Part shown: positions 36,209 to 44,064 of the stretch, piece after piece | Layout of the letters: each line of letters opens with the position of its first letter | Numbering within the stretch: position 1 is the first letter of the stretch | DNA from: Polyangiaceae bacterium | GTDB taxonomy: Bacteria; Myxococcota_A; Polyangia; Polyangiales; Polyangiaceae | DNA: 64,000 bases | Direction of reading: 5' to 3' | NCBI GenBank assembly: GCA_016719945.1 | Contig: JADJYE010000008.1 | Coordinates: 248,001 to 312,000, forward strand | Translations under genes and position numbers: made by a program | The notes under the pieces: generated by a model | Databases searched by the model: none | What the model was told of the DNA's origin: nothing | The model's input: only the letters and a program-made list of their open reading frames with translations

Positions 36209-38407
36209 ATGCCCCCTCCTCGAACGGCCGCTGAGGTCGTCGCGCTATGTGTCGCGCTCGCCCTTGCAGCGCCCGCGTGCGCGACGAACAGCGGGCCCAA
36301 GGTCGCGGAGCAGCTCCCGCTGGTCCAGCCTGCCGAGGTCGCCGACGAGGCGTTCGCGGCGGCGCTGCTCGACGTGCTCAAAGACGGCCAGCGCAGCGAG
36401 GCGCGGCAAAAGACGCTGCTCGGCGTCTCGCGCCGCCTGCTGGTGCACGCGGGCCAGCGCTTCGACGCGGGCGCCGACGAGCGCGGGCTCAAGACTGTCC
36501 TCGGCGCCCTCTACCTCCTGCGGGCCGGTGAGCAGAGCCACGTGATCGTGGATCGAGAGACGTCGCGGGCGGTCGACGCCGCGATCGAGCGGCTCTCGGC
36601 GAGGGGCGACCTCGGGCGGACGCGGGTCTTGTTCGCGCTCCGCGCGCCGACGGCGAGCGAGGCCGAGCGCCGCGAGATCGACGAGCACCTCGAGGCGATC
36701 GAGCGGTTCCACCGAGAGACCCTGACCGGGCGGCCGCTCGAGCGCGCGGGCGACGCCGAGCGCACGGCGGTCTCCATGGCGATGCTGTCGCACTCCCACA
36801 TGGAAGAGGCGATGCGGACGATCAACGACTGGATCGCGCTCGGCATCCACGGCAACGTGACCTACCAGGAGACCGGCAAGCGCCCCCCGGCCGAGGAGGC
36901 GATCGAGATCGCCCGCTCGCTCGGGACCGGAGCGGTGACGATCGTCGCGCTCGCGCTCAGGCACGGCGACGTCCAAGACGCGGTCCAGCGCCTGCTCCAG
37001 AGCAACGCGAGGCGCGTGGCGGATCCTCAGTTCTTCAGCGCGCTGAAGGACGCCGAGCAGCGGGGCGACGCCGCCAGCTTTCGCGATCTGTACGACGCGT
37101 TGGCCATCGAGGTCGATGGCTCGATCGGCGGGGAGACGGGCGTCGACGCCGACCTGTACGAGGCGGCGCGCTTCGCGGTGCTGATCGAGGCCTACCGCAA
37201 GCAACCCGACCACGCTCCGACGACGCTGGAGCTCGCGAGGGCGCTCGTTGACCTTGGGATGTGCGAGGTCGTCCCGCTGCTCGTGAACGAGGCGATCTCG
37301 GACAGGTCCACGCCGGCCGACGTGGTGCGGGGAATGCGCTCGGTGCTCTCGGCCATCACGACCGACGCCTCCGCGGGCGACTTCGCCGCGGCCGGCCGCA
37401 CGATCGCCGCGTCCAGACCGCTGCTGGAGCGCGCCAAGTCCCTGCTCGGGTCGCAAGGGGGCGCCGAGGCCGTGGCCGAGCTGCGCTACACGATGGCGAC
37501 GATCCTCGTGAAGGGCGGCCGCGCCGAGCAGGCCGAGGGGCTGCTGTCCGAGGCGCTCGCCGACGCGCCCAAGCCGGCAGGCCACCTCGCTCGCGCGCGG
37601 CTCTTGCGTCAGAGCCGCGCCCTCGAGCGAGCCTTGACCGACGTCGCTGCGGTCGTGGGGACGAAGGGCGCCGATCCCGTCGACGTCGCGGACGCCCGGC
37701 TCCTCGAGTTCGAGATCCGGCGAGACTCCGGAGATCGAGCCGCCGCCGAGGCCGCTGTGTCGGCCGCGCTGTCGGTGGCGACGAAGGCCGTCGTCGACCG
37801 CAAGGCGGGCGTGCAGCGGGCCCGGGCCCTCGGCGCGCTCGGGCGCGTGCTGTCGGCGTACGGAGACCGCGAGGGCGCGCGACGAGCGTTCGAGCGGGCG
37901 CTCGGCGCCGCCCCGGCCGATCGCGACTTCGTCAGCATGATCATGCTGCAGGCGGCGTCGGCGGGGCTCGCCCTCGGCGATCGCGAGAGCCTTCGGATGG
38001 CCCTGCAGACGGGCGCGCTGGCGGGGGCGTCTGCGGACAGCCTCGTCTACGGGGCCTTGTGGCTCACCCTCGCCGACCGCCAGGCCGGCGCGCCGCCCGA
38101 CGAGGCGGCGCTCGAGATCCTGGACGGGGCCGCGACGCGGGCGTCGTGGACCGGCCGGCTCGCCGCGTGGGCGAGGGGCAAGGTCTCCGACGAGACCCTC
38201 GTGAAGAAGGCCACGAGCGAGGCCGCGCGGGTCGAGGCGGCCTTCTACGTCGCGATGGCGAGCCGCGCTCGCGGCGCCCCGTCGGAGGACGCGCTCCGCC
38301 TCGTCGCGGCGAGCCCGCTGTACACGAGCCCGGAGGTCAACATCGCGCGCAACCTGCTCGCGCCTCGCGCCTCGTTCGAGCTCCCCAAGAACCTGAAGAT
38401 CCCCTGA
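36209..38407 (+). CDS. TPR-rich lipoprotein, 732 residues
   Basis: A secreted helical-repeat protein. The signal peptide (EVVALCVALALAAPAC) ends in a lipobox. The rest is alpha-helical with TPR-like pairs (for example YDALAIEVDGSIGGETGVDADLYEAARFAVLIEAYR and LRYTMATILVKGGRAEQAEGLLSEAL). No catalytic motif is recognised. It follows the PilZ gene on the same strand with 87 bp between, and is convergent with the second PilZ gene, 4 bp away. A scaffold role in the envelope is inferred from the architecture only. Confidence 0.7.
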   Translation: MPPPRTAAEVVALCVALALAAPACATNSGPKVAEQLPLVQPAEVADEAFAAALLDVLKDGQRSEARQKTLLGVSRRLLVHAGQRFDAGADERGLKTVLGALYLLRAGEQSHVIVDRETSRAVDAAIERLSARGDLGRTRVLFALRAPTASEAERREIDEHLEAIERFHRETLTGRPLERAGDAERTAVSMAMLSHSHMEEAMRTINDWIALGIHGNVTYQETGKRPPAEEAIEIARSLGTGAVTIVALALRHGDVQDAVQRLLQSNARRVADPQFFSALKDAEQRGDAASFRDLYDALAIEVDGSIGGETGVDADLYEAARFAVLIEAYRKQPDHAPTTLELARALVDLGMCEVVPLLVNEAISDRSTPADVVRGMRSVLSAITTDASAGDFAAAGRTIAASRPLLERAKSLLGSQGGAEAVAELRYTMATILVKGGRAEQAEGLLSEALADAPKPAGHLARARLLRQSRALERALTDVAAVVGTKGADPVDVADARLLEFEIRRDSGDRAAAEAAVSAALSVATKAVVDRKAGVQRARALGALGRVLSAYGDREGARRAFERALGAAPADRDFVSMIMLQAASAGLALGDRESLRMALQTGALAGASADSLVYGALWLTLADRQAGAPPDEAALEILDGAATRASWTGRLAAWARGKVSDETLVKKATSEAARVEAAFYVAMASRARGAPSEDALRLVAASPLYTSPEVNIARNLLAPRASFELPKNLKIP

Positions 38408-38411
38408 GCGC

Positions 38412-38714
38412 TCAGCTCGAGAGCAGGGTCACGAGGGCGTGGGTGTCACGCGCGCCCATCGGGCCGAACTGCACGCCCATCCCGTCGGAACGGGTCCAAC
38501 GCACGATGCTCTCGACCTCGATCTCTTGCTCGACGCCCGGAAGGCGCAGATAAACGAGGATGGCCTCGCCGAACGCGGCCGGCGTCGACGTCTCCAGGAA
38601 CGCCCCGCCGAGCGACAGGTCGTGGCACGTGGCCTCGAACCGCTCCCCGGTGAGCCGCGCGAACGCGACCGGTGGGTGGACTACGACGCGAGGGTGCTTG
38701 CGCTTGTCGCTCAC
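38412..38714 (-). CDS. PilZ domain protein, short
   Basis: About 100 residues. DKRKHPRVVVHPPVAFARL gives the RxxxR-type first motif, CHDLSLGGAFLET the second (DxSxGG), and IVRWTRSDGMGVQFGPM completes the fold. GTG 38714 is preferred: it leaves 20 bp to the divergent gene start, whereas the ATG at 38750 would overlap that gene. The PilZ motifs look intact, so c-di-GMP binding is plausible. It is the second PilZ gene within 3 kb. Confidence 0.85.
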   Translation of the reverse strand: MSDKRKHPRVVVHPPVAFARLTGERFEATCHDLSLGGAFLETSTPAAFGEAILVYLRLPGVEQEIEVESIVRWTRSDGMGVQFGPMGARDTHALVTLLSS

Positions 38715-38734
38715 GGAGACGATAGTCCCATGGC

Positions 38735-39640
38735 GTGAGCGTTTGGTCACGGCTCGGCAAGCACCTCGAAGGGTGGCAGGTCGGGGTGCTCGTCGTGCTC
38801 ATCGTCGCCACGACGGCGGCGGTGCTCGTTCCGAGGTCGGCCGTCCCCGAGGCGGTCCCCCTCCCTCGCGCCTCCAGCGGCGAGATCCGCGCTGCGCGAC
38901 GCGCGAACGAGCAGGCCGCCATCGCGTTCGCGACCGGCGGCGCGAGCGAGCCGGTCGAGCGGATCGGCGCGACGCTGAGGGCGATCGGACGGGCCGAGTG
39001 GGACGGCGACGAAGCAGCGCTAGCCCGCGGCATGGCCGAGCTCGCGCGAGGCATCGCGCGCGCGACCGCCGAGAACGACGTCGATGGGCTGGTGCTCTTG
39101 CGCACCTACCAGGCCGAGCTGTTCGCGCGCGCGTATTGCGACTACCTGCGCACCGGCTCGGTCGCTGACGATCTGATCGAGCTCGGGGGAGCGGCCGTGC
39201 GGGAGTTCTCCGACAACGGCTGGCTCACCCCGGGGTCGAGGGTCCCGGCCCACGTCGACCTGCTGCTCTCGGCGCTCTACAAACGTCGCTTCGAACGCCT
39301 CGTCGCGAAGGGGCACCCCGCGCTCGCGCCTCACCCCGTCGAGGAGCGCCTGCTGCTCGGCTATCTGCTCGAGCATCCGCCACCCGATCGGCTCCTGTCG
39401 GAGGGCGCAGGGACGTCGGCGACGAGGTTCATGCTCTCGCGGATCGACGAGATCTCGGCGCTCGACCCGTCTTACCCCGCGGCCTACGCGCGCGGGGTCG
39501 TGCTGTTCAAGACGAAGGACTACGAGCTCGCGGCCCTGTCGTTCGACGACTTCCTTCACAGCTCCGCCGACGGCCCCTACCGCCTGCGGGCGGTCAACTA
39601 CCTCAAGGCGTCGCTCGAGCGGTGCGAGGGCGAGCCGTAG
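38735..39640 (+). CDS. Membrane-anchored helical (TPR-like) protein
   Basis: A 301-residue protein with one N-terminal transmembrane helix (VGVLVVLIVATTAAVLVP) and a soluble all-helical remainder. The last third looks like a TPR pair (YPAAYARGVVLFKTKDYELAALSFDDFL). No family is recognised. GTG 38735 start. It is divergent from the short PilZ gene and convergent with the anti-sigma factor, 5 bp away. Plausibly an envelope scaffold; the function is not known. Confidence 0.65.
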   Translation: MSVWSRLGKHLEGWQVGVLVVLIVATTAAVLVPRSAVPEAVPLPRASSGEIRAARRANEQAAIAFATGGASEPVERIGATLRAIGRAEWDGDEAALARGMAELARGIARATAENDVDGLVLLRTYQAELFARAYCDYLRTGSVADDLIELGGAAVREFSDNGWLTPGSRVPAHVDLLLSALYKRRFERLVAKGHPALAPHPVEERLLLGYLLEHPPPDRLLSEGAGTSATRFMLSRIDEISALDPSYPAAYARGVVLFKTKDYELAALSFDDFLHSSADGPYRLRAVNYLKASLERCEGEP

Positions 39641-39645
39641 CCAGG

Positions 39646-41046
39646 TCACTTCACGTTGACGGGGATCGACAGGCTGCGCGCGCCGGGCTCGAGCTTCGAG
39701 CGCAACAAGAAGACGGCGCAGCCTTGGAGGTCGCGCTCGAGGGGCGGGTTGAAGACCGCGCCCTTCACCGAGCCGTCCTCGGCGACCGACACGCTGAGCG
39801 TCGAGCTCACCGTGACGCTGACCCCCTCAGGAGCCTTGGCTTGACGTTCTTTTCGGGCCTTGCTGATACACGAGATGAGCGTGGAGGCCGCGACCGAGTC
39901 CGAGATCGTCGCCGCCGGATCGACCTTCGTCACCTCGGGCGCGGTCGGCGCGACGGACGCCGATGGCGCAGGCGCGCTGGGCTGCTCCGGCCCGCTCGAG
40001 AGCTCGAGCGGACGATGGGACGCCACGGCCGGCGCGAGCGGCCGAGGCTGGGGCTCGTGTGGCGCGGGAGACTCGGCCGTGCGCGCCTCTCGCACGGGGG
40101 ACACCGGCAAGAGCGCAGCCGTCTCCTCCTCGAGGACCTCGAAGGACACGCCGCCGTCGAGCGAGAAGGCCGCGACGAGCGGAGCGGCGAACGCGCGTCC
40201 CGCGCCGCGCTGCCCGAGCGTGCCCACCGACGCGGAGCCGCGCTCGAGGTGCATCACCAGGCGCTTCGACGAGCGCGTGACGTTGAACACCGCACCCGGG
40301 CCCAGGCTCGCGACCTCCGTGTCGCCCGCCATCACCACGAGCATCCCCGAAGAGGTCGACGGCAGCGAGCCACGCATCGAGCCCGCCTCGAGCTCCACGA
40401 CGTGGACGCCCACTCCGAGCCCCCCCGCGGGGACAGGGTCACGCACGACGAGCCGGCTCCCCGCCGACAGCGTCCACTCGATCACGCCCTGCTCACCGAA
40501 CACCACGGGGCCGACGGCCGCTTCGACGATATCGCCTGCGTTGAGCGACGAGACCATGCGCGCGCCGGGCAGGCCTGGGGCCATCGGCAGCGCCTCGACG
40601 TCGACCGGCTCCGCCACCGCGATGGGGGCTGTCGGCCCTTCGGCGAGCCTCCCTCCCGCTGCCCAGAGCAGCCCGGCGGCCGCCGCCACGGCGACGGCGC
40701 CGACCCATCGGCGCAGCCTGCCGCCTCGCGCGAGGCCGGGGGACGCCGAGTTTTTCTGGAGGGCGGTCGGCGCGTCCGGCAAGAGCGAAGGCTCCCGCTC
40801 CGAGGTGCGCTGCGCTGCGATGACCTCGGGGACGCTCGAGCTCCGATCGGAGTCGGACGCAACGTCCGCGGACACCGCGCCCTGCGGCTGCTTGTGGCCC
40901 CGCTCGCCCTGCTCGTCGATCTCGGCGAACAAACGCGCCTCGAGCCGATCCCACGGTAGCTCGGGGGGCTCCGCGTCGACGGCCTCACGGATGAGCTCGC
41001 GCAGCGCGCGCGGCTCGCCAGGAGAGCTGCCCTTCTTGGAGCTCAC
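39646..41046 (-). CDS. FecR-like anti-sigma factor with AgmX-like tail
   Basis: A 466-residue membrane protein overlapping the ECF sigma gene (GTGA), which marks it as that factor's likely regulator. The N-terminal cytoplasmic part (RALRELIREAVDAEPPELPW) resembles an anti-sigma head. One transmembrane helix follows (VGAVAVAAAAGLLWAAGG), then a FecR-like domain (NAGDIVEAAVGPVVFGE, SRLVVRDP, LGPGAVFNVTRSSK). The C-terminus (LISCISKARKERQAKAPEGVSV, GSVKGAVFNPPLERDLQGCAVFLLRSKL) resembles the AgmX/PglI-type domain of the two lipoproteins in this window. It probably holds the sigma factor until an envelope signal arrives. Confidence 0.78.
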   Translation of the reverse strand: MSSKKGSSPGEPRALRELIREAVDAEPPELPWDRLEARLFAEIDEQGERGHKQPQGAVSADVASDSDRSSSVPEVIAAQRTSEREPSLLPDAPTALQKNSASPGLARGGRLRRWVGAVAVAAAAGLLWAAGGRLAEGPTAPIAVAEPVDVEALPMAPGLPGARMVSSLNAGDIVEAAVGPVVFGEQGVIEWTLSAGSRLVVRDPVPAGGLGVGVHVVELEAGSMRGSLPSTSSGMLVVMAGDTEVASLGPGAVFNVTRSSKRLVMHLERGSASVGTLGQRGAGRAFAAPLVAAFSLDGGVSFEVLEEETAALLPVSPVREARTAESPAPHEPQPRPLAPAVASHRPLELSSGPEQPSAPAPSASVAPTAPEVTKVDPAATISDSVAASTLISCISKARKERQAKAPEGVSVTVSSTLSVSVAEDGSVKGAVFNPPLERDLQGCAVFLLRSKLEPGARSLSIPVNVK

Positions 41047-41801
41047 CGTGCGCCTCCTTCGTCCTCGGAGTTGCCCTTCTTCGTGAGCTCGTCGCTCTTC
41101 TGCGTCATCTCCTCGGCGAGGTGGCGAAGGGCCGGCTCCTCGCGCATGAGCTCGCAGATCTCGCGCCGCGCGTAGAACAACCGCGTGCGCACGGTCAACA
41201 CGGGGGCGTCGACGATCTGCGAGATATCGGCGGGCGCGAGGCCCTCGATCTCGTGCAGAACGAAGACGGTTCGCTTCTTCTCGGGCAGGCGATCGAGCAC
41301 GCGTCGAAACGCCTCGAGTCGCCGGCCGCGAGCGGCCTCGTCGTCCGGTCGGACCCCGCAGTCCGGCTCGTTGTCGCTGAGCGCCTCGGGAGCGAACACG
41401 GGGCGAGAGCGGGCCGCGCGGCGGCTCATCAACACCACGTTGACGGTCACGCGGTGGAGCCAGGTGCTGAACTTCGACTGGCCCCGAAAATCACCGAGGC
41501 TGCGGTGGACCTGGAGGAAGACCTCCTGGACGATGTCCTCGAGGTCGGTCGCGTTGCCCAGCATGCGGTAGGCGAGGCGGGCGACGTCGGCGCGATGCCG
41601 CCGGAACAGCTCGCGAAACGCACCGCGATCACCCTTCTGGGCGCGCTCGACGATCTCATCGACCTCTGCGGAACGCACGGCGGTGGACCTCGCAGTGGCC
41701 GTCGCCCGCCCGGAGGAGGGGTGGCCGAGGGACAGCGTATCCTGCGCCCGCTGGGCCGGAACAGCCGTCAGACCCGAAGGCGCCGAGTGGACGAGCTCCA
41801 T
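41043..41801 (-). CDS. ECF RNA polymerase sigma factor
   Basis: A sigma-E-type factor. Region 2 reads FRELFRRHRADVARLAYRMLGNATDLEDIVQEVFLQVHRSL, then FSTWLHRVTVNVVLMSRRAA; region 4 reads LDRLPEKKRTVFVLHEIEGLAPADISQIVDAPVLTVRTRLFYARREI. The C-terminus is rich in Glu/Lys. The ATG at 41801 gives an N-terminal extension of about 45 low-complexity residues; a GTG at 41678 (MRSAEVDEIVERAQKGD) would give the usual ECF length and may be the true start. It is co-transcribed with the anti-sigma gene. Confidence 0.9.
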   Translation of the reverse strand: MELVHSAPSGLTAVPAQRAQDTLSLGHPSSGRATATARSTAVRSAEVDEIVERAQKGDRGAFRELFRRHRADVARLAYRMLGNATDLEDIVQEVFLQVHRSLGDFRGQSKFSTWLHRVTVNVVLMSRRAARSRPVFAPEALSDNEPDCGVRPDDEAARGRRLEAFRRVLDRLPEKKRTVFVLHEIEGLAPADISQIVDAPVLTVRTRLFYARREICELMREEPALRHLAEEMTQKSDELTKKGNSEDEGGAR

Positions 41802-41985
41802 CGGTGGGATCTGATGCGCCGCTCCAACGAGCCATTCACTCGCGTCGAAGCGGGAGCCAGAGGCCGCAGCCCGCGGCCGTGCGGCCCTCTAACGCGGCGC
41901 GGCAGATCCGATATCGCACTCTCTCCCCCAAAAACGCGCCCACTTTGTTGGCCCTGAGGCGCGCGTGGAGCGAAACGCGACGTCC

Positions 41986-42090
41986 ATGATGCTCGCGATC
42001 GCCATCGCCTTGACCGTGCTGCTCGTGGCCGCCGACCTCTTCGCGCTCCCCAAAGAACGCCGGGCGCAGCTCACGAGCAAGGCGCGCTGA
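41986..42090 (+). CDS. Possible small membrane protein, 34 residues
   Basis: The frame MMLAIAIALTVLLVAADLFALP followed by KERRAQLTSKAR is a single hydrophobic helix with a basic tail, the pattern of many bacterial small membrane proteins. It sits in a gap between genes. I see no strong Shine-Dalgarno sequence and cannot judge conservation, so it stays a candidate. Confidence 0.35.
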   Translation: MMLAIAIALTVLLVAADLFALPKERRAQLTSKAR

Positions 42091-42096
42091 GCTTCT

Positions 42097-42172
42097 CGCC
42101 GCGCGCCGGCGGGGGGCCTTCGGTTTTCACGCTTCGCCCGTGACGAACGGGCGCGGGGGACGCGCGCGTCGT
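42097..42172. repeat. Palindromic intergenic repeat, copy 3
   Basis: Shares GCGCGCC...GGGGGGCCTTCGGTTTTCACGC and GGGCGCGGGGGACGCGCG with copies at 33395 and 43983; its central hairpin is shorter and interrupted. It follows the small frame at 41986. Confidence 0.65.
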
Positions 42173-42180
42173 CGCGGGCG

Positions 42181-42206
42181 CGCGCTGATGGGGCGCGCTG
42201 ATGGGG
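42181..42206. repeat. 13 bp tandem duplication
   Basis: CGCGCTGATGGGG occurs twice in direct succession (42181-42193 and 42194-42206), next to palindromic repeat copy 3. It probably arose by slippage. Confidence 0.8.
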
Positions 42207-42251
42207 CGGCACACAGGCCCGGGCGCGGAGCCCAGGCCCGGGGAGCAGCGA

Positions 42252-42593
42252 CTAGAAGAGCGTGGTGAGCTCGACCGCGCCGGCCTTCTTCTGCTCGAGC
42301 AGCGCGTTCACGGCGCGCAGCAGCCGGGTCTTCTGGGGACCCGTCAGGGACTTGCCGGCGATCGCAGCGTCGATCGCGCGGGGGGTGATGGCCCGACCGC
42401 TCCGAGGCTTGCTCGCGGGAGCGGCGTTCTTCGCCTCTTCACCGCCCGCCGCGGCCTTCGCCTTGGCGGTGCGCTTCGAGAGCTTGATGGCCCGGTCTGC
42501 AGGGCGCAGCCGCTCGAGCTTGGCCGAGACCGCGAGGATGCGGCGGCGATCGAGCTTCTTCTCCTGGATGAAGTCAGCGAACTTCGTGCTCAT
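42252..42593 (-). CDS. Basic hypothetical protein, 113 residues
   Basis: A Lys/Ala/Arg-rich soluble protein (MSTKFADFIQEKKLDRRRILAVSAKLERLRPADRAIKL). The middle is a low-complexity Ala/Lys stretch and the C-terminus is helical (SLTGPQKTRLLRAVNALLEQ). No family is recognised; the charge would suit a nucleic-acid-binding or ribosome-associated protein, but that is conjecture. The start is set at the ATG at 42593. It is divergent from the purine phosphorylase gene by about 110 bp. Confidence 0.65.
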   Translation of the reverse strand: MSTKFADFIQEKKLDRRRILAVSAKLERLRPADRAIKLSKRTAKAKAAAGGEEAKNAAPASKPRSGRAITPRAIDAAIAGKSLTGPQKTRLLRAVNALLEQKKAGAVELTTLF

Positions 42594-42706
42594 GGATAGG
42601 TTCCTCAAAAAGGGCGCGGAACCTAGCACGGGGGCCCACCCGTTTCCAAGGCCTGCCTCACGCTCACCTGCCGCGCGCGGGCCCCTGCTAGCATCGGCGG
42701 CCCGAA

Positions 42707-43567
42707 ATGGAACCTCACGACATTCTCCGTACTCTCGCCGAAGCGCAGGCGTTCGTCTGCGGGCGCGGTGGATTTCGCGCCCCTGCCGTCGGCGTCATCT
42801 TGGGCTCCGGACTGGGGGCCTGGGCCGACTCCCTCACCAGCGCGCTGAAGCTGTCTTACGCCGACATCCCGAACATGCCGCGCTCGGCGGTCGTCGGTCA
42901 CGCCGGGAACCTCGTGATCGGTGAGACGCCGGGCGGCGTCACCACGGCGTGCCTGCAGGGGCGCGTGCACGCGTACGAAGGTCACGACCTGGCCAGCGTG
43001 GTGTTCGGCGCTCGACTGCTCGCGCGCCTCGGCTGCAAGGCGGTGCTCATCACGAACGCGGCCGGCGGTGTCCGTCGATCGTTCCTGCCTGGCGACCTGA
43101 TGCTGATCACCGACCACCTCAACCTGATGGGAAGAAACCCCCTCGCGGGTCCCAACGTCGCCGAGCTCGGGCCGCGCTTTCCGGACATGATCGAGGCGTA
43201 CTCGCGAGCCATCCGCGACCTCGCACGCGCGGTCGCGCGTGCAGCGAACGTCGATCTCGCCGAGGGAGTCTACGCCGCGATGTTGGGCCCCTCGTACGAG
43301 ACCCCCGCCGAGATCGAGATGGCCCGGCGGCTCGGCGCAGACGCCGTCGGGATGAGCACCGTGCCCGAGGTCATCGCCCTCGGGCACATGGGCGTCCCGG
43401 TCGGTGCGGTGAGCTGCATCACGAACCTCGCCGCAGGCATGACCGCGCAAAAGCTCGATCACGCCGAGGTCGAGGAGACCGCTCGCGCCTCGCGGGCGCG
43501 CTTCGTCGGCCTGCTCTCGGGCTGGGTCGACCGCGTCGGAGCGGCCGCCCCGAGCCTCGCACCATGA
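42707..43567 (+). CDS. punA: Purine-nucleoside phosphorylase (trimeric type)
   Basis: A 286-residue enzyme that cleaves purine nucleosides with phosphate. Motifs of the trimeric PNP family: VGVILGSGLGAWAD (phosphate site), VTTACLQGRVHAYEG, VLITNAAGGV, MLGPSYETPAEIEMARRLGADAVGMSTVPEVIALGHMGVPVGAVSCITNLAAG. Start ATG 42707 opens the protein normally. The stop overlaps the start of the cytidine deaminase gene (ATGA), forming a nucleoside-salvage pair. Confidence 0.94.
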   Translation: MEPHDILRTLAEAQAFVCGRGGFRAPAVGVILGSGLGAWADSLTSALKLSYADIPNMPRSAVVGHAGNLVIGETPGGVTTACLQGRVHAYEGHDLASVVFGARLLARLGCKAVLITNAAGGVRRSFLPGDLMLITDHLNLMGRNPLAGPNVAELGPRFPDMIEAYSRAIRDLARAVARAANVDLAEGVYAAMLGPSYETPAEIEMARRLGADAVGMSTVPEVIALGHMGVPVGAVSCITNLAAGMTAQKLDHAEVEETARASRARFVGLLSGWVDRVGAAAPSLAP

Positions 43568-43977
43568 GCAGCGACCCGAGCATCGACTGGCCCGAGCTCG
43601 AGCGGCGCGCCCTCGCGGTGCGCCTCAACGCCCACGCGCCCTACTCGAGCTATCAGGTCGGCGCGGCCTTGTTGTGCCGCTCCGGTCGCGTGTTCCTGGG
43701 CTGCAACGTCGAGAACGCCTCGTACGGCCTCAGCCTGTGCGCCGAGCGCTCGGCCGTCGCTCACATGATCGCCGCCGGCGACAAGGACCCCGTCGCGATC
43801 GTCATCGCGACCCGGGGTCCGACGGCCGGGTCCCCCTGCGGGATGTGCCGCCAGGTGCTGGCGGAGTTCGCCCTCGATCTGCCGGTTCGGCTGATCGTGG
43901 ACGGGCTGCCGTCGGCCACCCGCGACACCTCGCTCGCGGTCCTGCTGCCCGACGCGTTCCGCCGCGACTCGCTCTGA
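43564..43977 (+). CDS. cdd: Cytidine deaminase
   Basis: A 137-residue tetrameric-type deaminase that converts cytidine or deoxycytidine to uridine. The Zn site is seen as GCNVENASYGLSLCAERSAV (C-A-E) and SPCGMCRQVLAEF (P-C-x-x-C). YSSYQVGAALL is the N-terminal core. Its ATG overlaps the phosphorylase stop, so both salvage enzymes are made from one message. It is convergent with the FrzS-like gene, with palindromic repeat copy 2 between. Confidence 0.94.
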   Translation: MSSDPSIDWPELERRALAVRLNAHAPYSSYQVGAALLCRSGRVFLGCNVENASYGLSLCAERSAVAHMIAAGDKDPVAIVIATRGPTAGSPCGMCRQVLAEFALDLPVRLIVDGLPSATRDTSLAVLLPDAFRRDSL

Positions 43978-43982
43978 TTGTT

Positions 43983-44058
43983 CCCGCGCGCCCGCTGCCG
44001 CGGGGCCCTTCGGTTTTATCGCGCTTCGCGCGTGAAAACCGGCGCGGGGGATGCGCCC
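43983..44058. repeat. Palindromic intergenic repeat, copy 2
   Basis: Nearly complete copy: CGCGCGCCCGCTGCCGCGGGG, CCCTTCGGTTTTATCGCGC, CGCGCGTGAAAACCGGCGCGGGGGATGCGCC. The central hairpin (about 44012-44040) has two weak pairs. It fills the gap between two convergent genes, where it may also terminate transcription in both directions. Confidence 0.7.
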
Positions 44059-44064
44059 CGGCTG

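Larger units (their letters stand above)
41802..42251. other. 450 bp stretch with a small frame, a palindromic repeat and a duplication
   Basis: This is the upstream region of the sigma factor (minus strand) and the downstream side of the gene at 42252. It holds the possible small membrane frame at 41986-42090, palindromic repeat copy 3 (42097-42172), a 13 bp tandem duplication (42181-42206) and two copies of CAGGCCCGGG near 42214-42240. No convincing sigma-factor autoregulation promoter was found. Confidence 0.5.
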
